A stretch of DNA of 64,000 nt from an uncultured Psychroflexus sp. (GTDB lineage Bacteria > Bacteroidota > Bacteroidia > Flavobacteriales > Flavobacteriaceae). This document shows, one piece after another, positions 18,099-26,434 of the stretch (position 1 is the first letter of the stretch; each line of letters begins with the position of its first letter). The translations under genes were made by a program, and so were the position numbers. The notes beneath the pieces were generated by a model that was not told the DNA's origin, ran no database searches, and saw nothing but the letters and a program-made list of their open reading frames with translations. The DNA lies in assembly GCA_913062845.1 (NCBI GenBank), contig CAJXVZ010000001.1:1-64000 (forward strand). Reading direction: 5' to 3'.

Positions 18099-19448
18099 CT
18101 AAGTCAACTCAAAAGACGGCATCAGATATGGCCTAAGTATCCGCTCGGTATCCAGATTATGCTGTTGTGGGATGAGATAGTGCTCAAAACTATCAATGTC
18201 TGTGATTTGAATCTCTTTATCTACAAAACCATAGCCTTTGTATTCACCGTTTTTGATGAGGATAAAAGCGCTTTCATCGGGTTGTCTGCCTTGTTTTTCG
18301 ATAATATGATTTTCGTCTACAGTAGTTATTTGATTGATGAATTGTTTCACCCTTTGATTGTAAGCTTCAACCGATTCTTCGTTTCGACAAATACCTTTGC
18401 AGGTCTTGATACTGAAATGGTTACAAACCTCAACCTGTTCTTGTAAATGGCAGTATTTGGGACACAATTCAAATTTGAGGCAAGCCAGTTCTAAAAAGGA
18501 CCGGCAATCTCTGATCGATTGAAAAGTCATTAAAGGTCGTAAGGTTTTACCCAGGGTGTTGTAAGCCAAATGCGTCACGCCGTTCATATCTTGATAACTA
18601 AAAATCCCGTAGCGTTTATAGAATTTTTTAGACTGCTTGTTGTAGAACGGATTGTGCTTTTTGATGGCAAAATCCTCCATCAGTAAAGCCAGCAACTCAC
18701 TGCCTGATAATTCAAAATCAATATCTCTGGTTTCTCTGCACATGCTCAGCGACTTTTTGCTTTTGGAGTAGAAATGACTCAGCACCCTTTTCCGGATATC
18801 CTTAGCTTTGCCGATGTAAATGATCTTTCCACGTTTGTCTTTAAAAAAATAAATGCCGGCTTGATGGGGTAGATTTTCAAACACAGAGGTAGGTAAATGC
18901 GACGGCAAGGTTGCTTGTTTGGATCTTGGATTTAAAAAGGTATCAATGACTGTTCTATTCTGATCTTTCTTTAGGAGCATTTCGAACAAGATCACCGTAG
19001 CTTTGGCATCGCCTTTGGCGCGGTGCCTGTCAGTGATGGGAATCTCCAAATCCCGACATAAATTGCCCAAACCATAAGACCGGTGACCCGGTAAAAGTTT
19101 TCTGGATAGCCTGACCGTACAGAGCTTCTTTCGGTTAAAACTGATGCCTATGTTTTTAAACTCATTGCGGATGATATTGTAATCGAAGTTGACATTGTGT
19201 GCGACAAACACCGCATCTTCAGTCATGTCTAATATCTGCTGAGCCACCTCTTCAAAAACCGGTGCATCTTCTACCATCTGATCATCTATTCCGGTGAGTG
19301 CGGTAATGTAATGCGGAATGCTCATCTCTGGATTGATGAGTGTGGTAAATTCATCAATCACCTCATGACCATCGTATTTAAATATAGAAATTTCAGTCAT
19401 CCTGTTGGTTCTGCCGGTAGTTTCTACATCTATAATTGTGTATGTCAT
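18099..19448 (-). CDS. DnaQ-type exonuclease fused to a GIY-YIG nuclease domain
   Basis: A 449-residue two-nuclease fusion. Residues 1-160 form a DEDDh 3'-5' exonuclease (IIDVETTG with Asp7/Glu9, FVAHNVNFDYNIIRNEF, HRAKGDAKAT). Residues about 195-275 form a UvrC/Cho-like GIY-YIG domain (GIY at 198-200, YIG at 211-213, KAKDIRKRVLSHF). The remaining C-terminal part carries a Cys-containing region (CPKYCHLQEQVEVC, CKGICRNEE). The family resembles Cho and Bacteroidota PolIII-epsilon-like proteins and probably acts in DNA repair. It lies beside the S24-dinB-dnaE cassette but is separated from it by a repeat region, so shared control is only possible. Confidence 0.88.
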   Translation of the reverse strand: MTYTIIDVETTGRTNRMTEISIFKYDGHEVIDEFTTLINPEMSIPHYITALTGIDDQMVEDAPVFEEVAQQILDMTEDAVFVAHNVNFDYNIIRNEFKNIGISFNRKKLCTVRLSRKLLPGHRSYGLGNLCRDLEIPITDRHRAKGDAKATVILFEMLLKKDQNRTVIDTFLNPRSKQATLPSHLPTSVFENLPHQAGIYFFKDKRGKIIYIGKAKDIRKRVLSHFYSKSKKSLSMCRETRDIDFELSGSELLALLMEDFAIKKHNPFYNKQSKKFYKRYGIFSYQDMNGVTHLAYNTLGKTLRPLMTFQSIRDCRSFLELACLKFELCPKYCHLQEQVEVCNHFSIKTCKGICRNEESVEAYNQRVKQFINQITTVDENHIIEKQGRQPDESAFILIKNGEYKGYGFVDKEIQITDIDSFEHYLIPQQHNLDTERILRPYLMPSFELT

Positions 19449-19465
19449 TTTATTTTTTTATTCAA

Positions 19466-19573
19466 TTTCACGCAAAGACCGCTAAGTCTTTCTCAAAGAA
19501 CGCAAATTTGTATGTAATTATTCACCAGATCTTTGCGATGCTTTGCGTTTTGCTTTGTGCACTTTGCGTGAAA
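19466..19573. repeat. Inverted-repeat element with CACGCAAAG ends
   Basis: Perfect 12-bp terminal inverted repeat TTTCACGCAAAG (19466-19477) and CTTTGCGTGAAA (19562-19573) enclosing 84 bp that hold further degenerate copies (TCTTTGCGATGC, CTTTGCGTTTTGC, CAAAGAACGCAAA). Non-coding. Looks like a small dispersed repeat or MITE between the nuclease gene and the S24 repressor. Confidence 0.5.
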
Positions 19574-19611
19574 CATAAAACATTACATATCCAAATTTCT
19601 AAATACTTGAT

Positions 19612-20382
19612 TCACTTCCTTTTTAAAGCCTCCAACTCTATCCCCAACTCATTAAACATGTTCAGAATGCTACTGATCTTTAGCTCTTCTTCGCTGTATT
19701 CCTGCGTATTAATACTACAGGTGAATTCCCAGGCTTCCAACACTTCATCGACGTGAATTTTAAAACTTTCATAGAATTTGTTATCTGAATTTAAAATCAG
19801 ACACTGGTCTTTATCGATGGTATTGGTCACGCGCTTGTACACCATACCATCATTAGTCGTGACCAAAACGTAAGTTCTTCCGGTTTTAATGTCAGTTTTA
19901 TCTTCAACAAACTTACCGATCACAAAAGAGCCATCTTTCATCGGCAACATCGAATCGCCTCTGATCGGAAATGCCCTATGCTTCCCACTGGGTAAAAAGG
20001 GCAGTTTAATTTTTTGCAACTGCTCAATGTATTCCGGGTCGTCGTATCCGGCCAGATAACCAGCTGAAGCTTTTACCGGAACGACTTCAATCAGGTTTTC
20101 ATTGTCTTCGTCAACGGTGATCGGAAACAACACGCGTTTATTCCGCAATTCAATAAATGAGGTTGTCCCTGCCTTCGAAATGTCATTTTTAATCAGTATA
20201 TCGATAGGAATTTCAAAGTATTTGGACAGCTTCAATAGAATAGGAATAGACGGCGCCGAGCTTTCCCGTTCGTAGGTAGAAACCTGGGCTCTGGTGATCT
20301 TTAAGTCTTCCGCCAGGTCTTCCTGAGACAACTTTTTCAGTCCTCTGAGGAATTTGATGTTTTTGGCAATAAAATTTTCCAT
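19612..20382 (-). CDS. XRE-type repressor with LexA-like S24 peptidase domain
   Basis: A 256-residue cI/LexA-like regulator. Residues about 5-62 form an XRE helix-turn-helix (LSQEDLAEDLKITRAQVSTYERESSAPSIPILLKL). Residues about 100-215 form an S24 self-cleaving peptidase with the Ser/Lys dyad Ser144 (RGDSMLPM) and Lys183 (MVYKRV). A likely cleavage site is Ala107-Gly108 in KASAGYLAG. It is divergent from dinB across 49 bp that hold two promoter boxes and a perfect palindrome. By analogy with LexA and UmuD it should be inactivated by RecA filaments and release the dinB-dnaE operon. That is inference. It could also be a phage-type repressor, but no phage genes are near. Confidence 0.88.
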   Translation of the reverse strand: MENFIAKNIKFLRGLKKLSQEDLAEDLKITRAQVSTYERESSAPSIPILLKLSKYFEIPIDILIKNDISKAGTTSFIELRNKRVLFPITVDEDNENLIEVVPVKASAGYLAGYDDPEYIEQLQKIKLPFLPSGKHRAFPIRGDSMLPMKDGSFVIGKFVEDKTDIKTGRTYVLVTTNDGMVYKRVTNTIDKDQCLILNSDNKFYESFKIHVDEVLEAWEFTCSINTQEYSEEELKISSILNMFNELGIELEALKRK

Positions 20383-20386
20383 GCAA

Positions 20387-20394
20387 CAAATCTA
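20387..20394 (-). promoter_or_regulatory. Promoter -7 box of the S24 repressor
   Basis: On the - strand this reads TAGATTTG, a perfect TAnnTTTG, ending 4 bases before the ATG at 20382. The transcript would be almost leaderless. The palindrome at 20407-20419 lies just upstream, where a bound repressor would block it. Confidence 0.5.
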
Positions 20395-20406
20395 TGCAAA
20401 AAATGC

Positions 20407-20419
20407 GTAATATTATTAC
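20407..20419. promoter_or_regulatory. Candidate operator of the S24 repressor
   Basis: GTAATATTATTAC is a perfect palindrome (6-bp arms around one T) in the 49-bp gap between the S24 repressor and dinB. It sits between the two TAnnTTTG boxes, 12 bases from one and directly adjoining the other, and is the only strong symmetric site there. That makes it the natural candidate for repressor binding to both genes. Confidence 0.5.
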
Positions 20420-20427
20420 TATTTTTG
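20420..20427 (+). promoter_or_regulatory. Promoter -7 box of dinB
   Basis: TATTTTTG, a perfect TAnnTTTG, ends 4 bases before the dinB ATG at 20432 and starts at the base after the palindrome. No -33 TTG is visible at normal spacing. Confidence 0.5.
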
Positions 20428-20431
20428 AAAA

Positions 20432-21646
20432 ATGAAAAAAAGTATTTTACATATGGATCTGGATACGTTTTTTGTATCCGTAGAACGCTTGCTCGACTCG
20501 AGTCTTCTCAAAAAACCCTTGCTGGTTGGAGGCACCGGCGACAGAGGTGTGGTATCTGCATGTTCATACGAAACCCGGAAATTCGGGGTGCACTCCGGCA
20601 TGTCGATGCACATGGCTAAAAAGCTCTGCCCTGAAGCCACTGTTATCCGTGGGAATTCCGGAACTTATATGAAATATTCGGCTCTGGTCACCGAAATCAT
20701 CAAATCGGAAGTCCCGCTGTTTGAAAAAACCAGCGTGGATGAATTTTACATCGACCTGACCGGCATGGATCGGTTTTACGGCAATTACAAATTCGCCAAA
20801 CACTTGCGGGAACGCATCATCAAAGATTCCGGATTACCGATCTCTTTTGGTCTTTCGACCAATAAAGTGGTGTCTAAAGTGGCTACCGGTGAAGCCAAAC
20901 CCAACAACCAAATGAAAATTGATGCCGGGTTTGAAAAACCCTTTTTAGCACCACTATCTGTGAGAAAAATCCCAATGGTAGGGAAATCGGTTGGACAAAC
21001 TTTGATGAATCTCGGTGTATTTAAAGTGCAACAACTTCAGGAGATGCCCTGTGAATTGTTGGTGTCTATTCTGGGAAAAAACGGTCAGAAGATCTGGGAA
21101 CGGGCAAACGGTATTGACACGACTCCGGTTATTCCCTACAGCGAACGTAAGTCGATTTCAATCGAAAGAACTTACGACAAAGACACCATTGATATGGTCA
21201 AACTCAAAAACACATTGACCGCTATGGGTGAAAACCTCGCCTATCAACTGCGCATGGGCAATAAACTGACCGGAAACGTGAGTGTGCGGATAAAGTATTC
21301 GGATTTCAATACCTATTCCAAACAAGCCAGGATCAATTATACGAATGTCGATCATATCCTGATCCCGTTGATCCATAAGCTGTTCGACCAACTGCATTCC
21401 AGACGGTTGTTGATTCGATTGGTTGGGGTACGGTTTGGTCATCTGGTGGAAGGGAACTACCAGATTGATATGTTTGAAGACAACGAAAAAACCACCAACC
21501 TCTACCAATCTCTGGACCATATCCGGAAACGTTTCGGGTCTGACAGTGTCTTTAGAGCGTCAACGCTTGGGGTAAAAACCATTCGGGATAACCGCAATCC
21601 ATTTAATGGCGAACCGCCGATTTTGTTAGCGCATAGGAAACAATAA
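20432..21646 (+). CDS. dinB: Y-family DNA polymerase IV
   Basis: Error-prone translesion polymerase, 404 residues. The palm carries the metal ligands in MDLDTFFVSVE (Asp9) and SVDEFYIDLTG. The finger/palm signatures VVSACSYETRKFGVHSGM and GLSTNKVVSKVATGEAKP are intact. A helix-hairpin-helix region (RKIPMVGKSVGQTLMNLGV) and a little-finger domain (SIERTYDKDTIDMVKLKNTL) follow. Start at ATG 20432. The next gene, an error-prone-type DnaE, begins 38 bp later on the same strand, and the S24 repressor is divergent, so this is a mutagenesis cassette. Base composition here is visibly richer in G+C than in the surrounding genes. Confidence 0.95.
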   Translation: MKKSILHMDLDTFFVSVERLLDSSLLKKPLLVGGTGDRGVVSACSYETRKFGVHSGMSMHMAKKLCPEATVIRGNSGTYMKYSALVTEIIKSEVPLFEKTSVDEFYIDLTGMDRFYGNYKFAKHLRERIIKDSGLPISFGLSTNKVVSKVATGEAKPNNQMKIDAGFEKPFLAPLSVRKIPMVGKSVGQTLMNLGVFKVQQLQEMPCELLVSILGKNGQKIWERANGIDTTPVIPYSERKSISIERTYDKDTIDMVKLKNTLTAMGENLAYQLRMGNKLTGNVSVRIKYSDFNTYSKQARINYTNVDHILIPLIHKLFDQLHSRRLLIRLVGVRFGHLVEGNYQIDMFEDNEKTTNLYQSLDHIRKRFGSDSVFRASTLGVKTIRDNRNPFNGEPPILLAHRKQ

Positions 21647-21684
21647 AAAATAATAACATTTCAAAATTAAATTGGCATAAAAAG

Positions 21685-24669
21685 ATGTACACTAACTGCC
21701 ATACCTATTATTCTTTGCGTTACGGGACGTTTTCTGAAACCGCCCTGCTCGACCTCGCGGTGAAACATCAGATTGATCAGCTTGCACTGACCGACATCAA
21801 TTCCACGTCTGCTTGTCTGAACTTTATCAGAGAGGCGAAATACCTCAACATCAAACCTGTGGTTGGAGTGGATTTCAGAAATGGTGCTGACCAGAAGTTT
21901 GTGGTATTGGCTAAAAATAACCATGGTTTTTACCAGATCAATGCGTATTTGTCTGAACACATTCACAACAAGCGAAAATTCCCTGACAAAGCACCAGATT
22001 TTGAAGATTGCTTTATTATCTACCCTTTTGAAAGCGTTTTGGAGCTGGAATTGAAGACCTTCAAACCCAATGAATTTATTGGTATTTCCGTAAAAAACAC
22101 CCATAAACTCAAATTTTCACATTACAAAAATTTTGAAGACAAACTGGTTATTCAGCAACCGGTCACGTTTAGGAACAAACGGGATTTTAATGCCCATCGC
22201 CTTCTCCGCGCCATCAACCTTAATATCCTATTGAGTCAATTGCCGAAGTCTGAAGAAGGCGACCTTGCCCATCAAATGTTGTCAATAGATGATTTGAAGG
22301 AAGCTTTTGCTGATTTCCCGACATGCATTTTAAACACTGAACAGATTTTAAATGCGTGTAAAGTCGATTTTCAATTTGATGAGAAAAGGGAAAACCAAAA
22401 TCAACTGACTTATCTAAACTCTAAAGACGAGGATTTTGAGTACCTGAAAAGCTTATGCCGGGAGAAACTGAAAACGCGCTACAAGGTCGTCACCCCAAAG
22501 ATTAAAAAGCGAATCACTAAGGAACTCGATGCCATCAAAAAAATGGACTTTGTCTCCTATTTTTTGATCAATAATGATATTCTGAAATACGCCAGATCCA
22601 AAGGCTATCCTTATATTGGTCGTGGAAGCGGGTCTAACAGCATTGTAGCTTATATTCTGGAGATCACCAACGTGGATCCGATTGAACTCGACCTGTATTT
22701 TGAACGCTTTATCAACGTTTATCGCAACTCTCCGCCGGACTTTGACATCGATTTTTCCTGGCGGGATCGGGACGATGTGACCCGATATATCTTTGAACGC
22801 TACCAAAATGCGGCGCTGATGGGCACCTATGTCACTTTTCAGTACCGGGCCGTCATCCGTGAACTGGGCAAAGTGTTCGGCTTACCCAAATCTGAAATCG
22901 ACAATTTTCTGAAAGGCTACCGCAGTAAAACCAATAAGGCAAATTCTGAATACCTTCGGTTGATTACGGTTTACGCCAAACTCATCCACGGGTTTCCCAA
23001 CTACCTGAGTGTACATTCCGGTGGCATCATCATTACCCAAAAGCCCACGCATTACTACACGGGCACGTTTTTACCGCCGAAGGGATTTCCAACGGTTCAG
23101 ATCGATATGAATATTGCTGAAGAGGTCGGCATCTTTAAGTATGATATCCTGGCACAACGTGGCCTATCGAAAATTAAAGACTGTATCGAGATCATACATT
23201 ACAATCATCCTGAAGCGGACATCCACGACATTGAAGATATTGAACACTTTAAACAAGACCCCAACATCAACAACCTGCTGAGAACCGGGGATTGTATGGG
23301 CGTATTTTATGTGGAATCGCCGGCCATGCGAACGCTGATGACCAAGTTGCAGACCGACAATTACCTTAACCTGGTGGCGGCGTCGAGTATTATCCGACCA
23401 GGCGTATCGAATGGCGGGATGAAAAATGAATTTATCCTGCGTCACCGCATTCCGGAAAAGCGACAAGAGGCCCATCCGGTGTTACTCCAAATTTTACACG
23501 AAACTTACGGCGTAATGGTCTATCAGGAAGATGTGTTGAAAGTGGCTCACGAATTTGCCGGCTTGTCGTTGGCAGAATCGGATATCTTAAGGCGAGGCAT
23601 GCGCGGTAAACTGAAATCCAAAGGGCAGTTTGAAAAAATTGAACGCAAATTCAAACAAAAATGCCTTCAAAAAGGCTACACCCGGGAACTGACCGAAGAA
23701 GTCTGGCAACAGATCAAATCTTTTGCCGGCTATGCCTTTGCTAAGGGACATTCCGCCTCCTATGCCGTAGAAAGTTACCAGAGTTTGTATTTAAAACACT
23801 ACTTTCCGCTGGAGTTTATGACGGCGGTATTGAACAACGGTGGCGGATTTTACAGTATAGAAACCTATACACACGAGATCACCAAAAAAGGCGGTACGGT
23901 AGAAGCGCCCTGTGTGAACCACAGCCACGGCGAATGTGTCATTAAAGGTAAAACCGTTTATCTGGGTTTGGTGATGATCAAAGGTATAGAACTATTTGCC
24001 ATAGAACGGCTCATCACTGAACGGCAGTTGCACGGCCCCTACCAAAGCTTTGATGATTTTCTGAACCGGGTTAATGTAGGTGTTGAACAAACCGTGCTTT
24101 TACTGCGCATCAATGCATTTCGGTTTACCGGCGTGGATAAGCACATGTTGCTATGGCAGGTGCACATCAAGTACAATGCAAAACCCAAGGACCAGCATTT
24201 AGGACAATTGTTTCAATTTGAAACCAAACGCTTTAAAATCCCCGAACTGAAAACCAATCCGGTGATTGAAGCTTACGACCAACTGGAATTGCTGGGATTT
24301 CCGTTGTGCGGTTATTTTGAATTGCTGGACCAGCCCATTGCCGATGACATTAAGGCCAAATACCTTAAACATTTTGTGAACCGAAGCCTGACCATTTACG
24401 GCAAACTGATCACCGCCAAACACACCAAAACCGCCAAAGGTGAACTGATGTATTTTGGGACGTTTTTAGATTCAGACGGCGAAGTGTTTGACACGGTACA
24501 TTTTCCTAAAGTCGCCAAAAAGTATTCTCTTGCCGGTAACGGCGTATATCGCATCAGAGGCAAGGTGATGGACGATTTAGGTTGCCTCAGTATCATCGCT
24601 GAAGTTGTAGAACGTTTGGCGATTGTTTCTGATCCGAGGCATGTTGAAGGGAGTCATAAGATGATTTGA
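21685..24669 (+). CDS. dnaE2: DNA polymerase III alpha-like polymerase, error-prone (DnaE2-like) type
   Basis: A 994-residue C-family polymerase, shorter than replicative DnaE (about 1150 or more). The N-terminal PHP domain has NCHTYYSLRYGTF and LALTDINST. The palm has GRGSGSNSIVAYIL and PPDFDIDFSWRDRDDV with Asp354/Asp356 as catalytic metal ligands. The fingers and beta-binding region follow (AKGHSASYAVESYQSLYLKHYFP), and a C-terminal OB fold (LTIYGKLITAKHTKTAKGELMYFGTFLDSDGE). Its length and its place after dinB and an S24 repressor point to a damage-induced translesion role like ImuC/DnaE2, not to the replicase. Ends 6 bp from the convergent Mrr gene. Hand-counted G+C of bases 23281-23340 is 32 of 60. 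Confidence 0.92.
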   Translation: MYTNCHTYYSLRYGTFSETALLDLAVKHQIDQLALTDINSTSACLNFIREAKYLNIKPVVGVDFRNGADQKFVVLAKNNHGFYQINAYLSEHIHNKRKFPDKAPDFEDCFIIYPFESVLELELKTFKPNEFIGISVKNTHKLKFSHYKNFEDKLVIQQPVTFRNKRDFNAHRLLRAINLNILLSQLPKSEEGDLAHQMLSIDDLKEAFADFPTCILNTEQILNACKVDFQFDEKRENQNQLTYLNSKDEDFEYLKSLCREKLKTRYKVVTPKIKKRITKELDAIKKMDFVSYFLINNDILKYARSKGYPYIGRGSGSNSIVAYILEITNVDPIELDLYFERFINVYRNSPPDFDIDFSWRDRDDVTRYIFERYQNAALMGTYVTFQYRAVIRELGKVFGLPKSEIDNFLKGYRSKTNKANSEYLRLITVYAKLIHGFPNYLSVHSGGIIITQKPTHYYTGTFLPPKGFPTVQIDMNIAEEVGIFKYDILAQRGLSKIKDCIEIIHYNHPEADIHDIEDIEHFKQDPNINNLLRTGDCMGVFYVESPAMRTLMTKLQTDNYLNLVAASSIIRPGVSNGGMKNEFILRHRIPEKRQEAHPVLLQILHETYGVMVYQEDVLKVAHEFAGLSLAESDILRRGMRGKLKSKGQFEKIERKFKQKCLQKGYTRELTEEVWQQIKSFAGYAFAKGHSASYAVESYQSLYLKHYFPLEFMTAVLNNGGGFYSIETYTHEITKKGGTVEAPCVNHSHGECVIKGKTVYLGLVMIKGIELFAIERLITERQLHGPYQSFDDFLNRVNVGVEQTVLLLRINAFRFTGVDKHMLLWQVHIKYNAKPKDQHLGQLFQFETKRFKIPELKTNPVIEAYDQLELLGFPLCGYFELLDQPIADDIKAKYLKHFVNRSLTIYGKLITAKHTKTAKGELMYFGTFLDSDGEVFDTVHFPKVAKKYSLAGNGVYRIRGKVMDDLGCLSIIAEVVERLAIVSDPRHVEGSHKMI

Positions 24670-24675
24670 TGATAA

Positions 24676-25572
24676 TTATTCACCTTCAAAGAAATCGTTG
24701 TCTAATTCTTTAATTTTGTAAGTTGTTTTTACTTGCACTCCAACGTCGTATTGATGCATAAGGTCAACTAATTTAGAGCCATCAATTAAGATAATGGAAT
24801 GATGAGCTTCTCGAGCCTTTTTAATTGCCAAATCATCAAATGTAGAAGTCGTAATGAAGACACCTTTTGTAGTATCACCACTCATTGCGCCAATAAAATT
24901 GCGTATATCTTTTTCTCTTACTTTATTTTCAGTGTATCTTTTTGCCTGAGTATAAATTTTTTCGAGACCTAATTTATCTTCATTAATAATACCATCCACT
25001 CCACCATCACCGGATTTGGATGTCTCTATAAAATCACCATAACCCATCCGTTTAAGCAAAATCAAAATAACTTTCTCGAAAAAATAAGGATCAAGTTCTT
25101 TAAGTTTGTCAAGTAATTCAGACTTTACCTCAGTTTCTATTGTAGCAAAACCAGTATCTATTAAATCCTGCGGTGATGCATTATCTACATCAACAGTTTC
25201 TGTTTCAATCTGATTATCTTTTTTGTTTTGAACAGATGAACGGTGATTTATAAAATCCGGATCACTCTTTAGATCGGACAACAGTAATTCACCACTATTT
25301 AAGGCTTCTTTTCCTTTATCAGTTATCTGAACACTACCTCTTTTTGGGTAATGGACAAATTTACCCATCTTCAAATAGGACTTTCCCCAAAGTATACGAT
25401 CAATTAAAACATTAGCTCCAGTGCTTGTCTTTTTATCTAAAAGCTCTTTTGGAAGGTTTGAATAATAATTATCTCTAACGCTTTTAGCTAAAGCTCTGCT
25501 ACTCATAAATCCTCCTGAACTTAAGGTTTTCAGAATTGGTATGAATGTTTCGTGATATTTTGGTAGTTCCAT
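24676..25572 (-). CDS. Mrr-type restriction endonuclease
   Basis: A 298-residue type IV-like restriction enzyme. Residues about 1-95 are a winged-helix Mrr N-terminal domain (LPKYHETFIPILKTLSSGG, LIDRILWGKSYLKMGKFVHYPKRGSVQITDKGKEAL). Residues about 155-275 are the PD-(D/E)xK core with Glu166 (DPYFFEKVILILLKRMGYGDF), Asp193 (GDGGVDGII) and Gln209-Ala-Lys211 (IYTQAKRY). It probably cuts foreign or modified DNA. No methyltransferase is nearby, as expected for a modification-dependent enzyme. It adjoins a higBA pair, making a small defence cluster, and is lower in G+C than the neighbouring dnaE (19 of 60 at 24781-24840). Confidence 0.9.
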   Translation of the reverse strand: MELPKYHETFIPILKTLSSGGFMSSRALAKSVRDNYYSNLPKELLDKKTSTGANVLIDRILWGKSYLKMGKFVHYPKRGSVQITDKGKEALNSGELLLSDLKSDPDFINHRSSVQNKKDNQIETETVDVDNASPQDLIDTGFATIETEVKSELLDKLKELDPYFFEKVILILLKRMGYGDFIETSKSGDGGVDGIINEDKLGLEKIYTQAKRYTENKVREKDIRNFIGAMSGDTTKGVFITTSTFDDLAIKKAREAHHSIILIDGSKLVDLMHQYDVGVQVKTTYKIKELDNDFFEGE

Positions 25573-25727
25573 TTTTATTATATTAATAGTAGAAGTAATG
25601 ATTTAGCTATTGGCAGTAGCTTCAAAAAAGCCATTAGGTTTTTCAAATGGAAAAATTAGAAAATAAATCCTGAAATTTTGATTTTCAGCACGAACCCAAA
25701 CTATTTCTTAAAGCTGTGTTACCTTTA

Positions 25728-26099
25728 TTATTTTTTCACGAGTTTATAATTATTCACTAAAACTGAAGCTGAAATTTGAAGTATTTGCTCCAACTCTCTA
25801 ATCATTTCTACAGTCAATTTCTTTCTCCGGTTTAAGATTTCTGAAACTCGACTTTTCCCACCAATAATGCCTACTAAATCCTTTTGGCGCATATTTAATT
25901 CTTCCATCCTAATTTTTATCGCTTCGATAGGGTCAGGTGCTTCTATAGGGTAATGCTCATTTTCGTAATTCTCAATGAGTAGTGAAAGAATTTCTGCTTC
26001 ATCGCCTTCTTTTGTATCTATTGGTGCATCAAAAATCACTTCAAGTCGCTTGAGTGCGTTTCGGTAATCTTTTTCTGTTTTAATCGGTTTCAATTCCAT
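25728..26099 (-). CDS. higA: HigA-type antitoxin (XRE family)
   Basis: A 123-residue antitoxin of the COG5499 type. The N-terminal half (PIKTEKDYRNALKRLEVIFDA, EAEILSLLIENYENEHYPIEAPDPIEAIKIRMEE) is the family's toxin-neutralising helical region. Residues about 70-110 are the DNA-binding helix-turn-helix (MRQKDLVGIIGGKSRVSEILNRRKKLTVEMIREL). It lies 11 bp after the HigB stop, so toxin precedes antitoxin, the normal higBA order. It should repress the operon together with HigB at the inverted repeat found upstream. Confidence 0.92.
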   Translation of the reverse strand: MELKPIKTEKDYRNALKRLEVIFDAPIDTKEGDEAEILSLLIENYENEHYPIEAPDPIEAIKIRMEELNMRQKDLVGIIGGKSRVSEILNRRKKLTVEMIRELEQILQISASVLVNNYKLVKK

Positions 26100-26110
26100 A
26101 ATGGTTTTAT

Positions 26111-26407
26111 TTATATTGTATCAGCGTCAATTTTATCATACTCGGCGTGCGTGCCAATAAATCGAATAAACGCCCATTGCTTTTCATAATTGAATTTTAC
26201 GACAAGTCGGTAAGAATTTCCTTTAATATTGAAAACTACTCGACCATTTTTTAGGATACTTGCTGTTATGTACGTCTGCTTTACGTCGTTTGGTGAGAAC
26301 CAATTAGCTTTTTTAGCAGTATCGTACCACGTTTTTAAATACTGTTCAGAATCAGCGTGATCTTCCCAAAATTCTCGTAATGTACTTTTCGCAATTATTC
26401 TTTTCAT
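26111..26407 (-). CDS. higB: HigB-type mRNA interferase toxin
   Basis: A 98-residue RelE-fold toxin of the HigB_toxin family (PF09907). Core motifs are IIAKSTLREFWEDHADSEQYLKTWY, ANWFSPNDVKQTYITASILKNGRVVFNIKGNSYRLVVK and the C-terminal WAFIRFIGTHAEYDKI. ATG 26407 is chosen. The frame continues upstream to an ATG at 26506, but that stretch is hydrophobic, unlike the family, and contains the promoter box at 26424-26431. By family it cleaves mRNA on the ribosome. Confidence 0.92.
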   Translation of the reverse strand: MKRIIAKSTLREFWEDHADSEQYLKTWYDTAKKANWFSPNDVKQTYITASILKNGRVVFNIKGNSYRLVVKFNYEKQWAFIRFIGTHAEYDKIDADTI

Positions 26408-26423
26408 TCGCTTAATTATAAAG

Positions 26424-26431
26424 CAAATATA
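26424..26431 (-). promoter_or_regulatory. Promoter -7 box of higBA
   Basis: Reads TATATTTG on the - strand, a perfect TAnnTTTG, 16 bases before the higB ATG at 26407. It fixes the higB start because the longer frame would begin upstream of transcription. Confidence 0.55.
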
Positions 26432-26434
26432 CAA

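Noticed and set aside
19612-26407. Prophage, suggested by a cI/LexA-like repressor next to restriction and toxin-antitoxin genes
   Set aside because: No integrase, terminase, portal, capsid or lysis genes and no attachment-site duplication were seen. The repressor is better explained by the adjoining dinB-dnaE genes.
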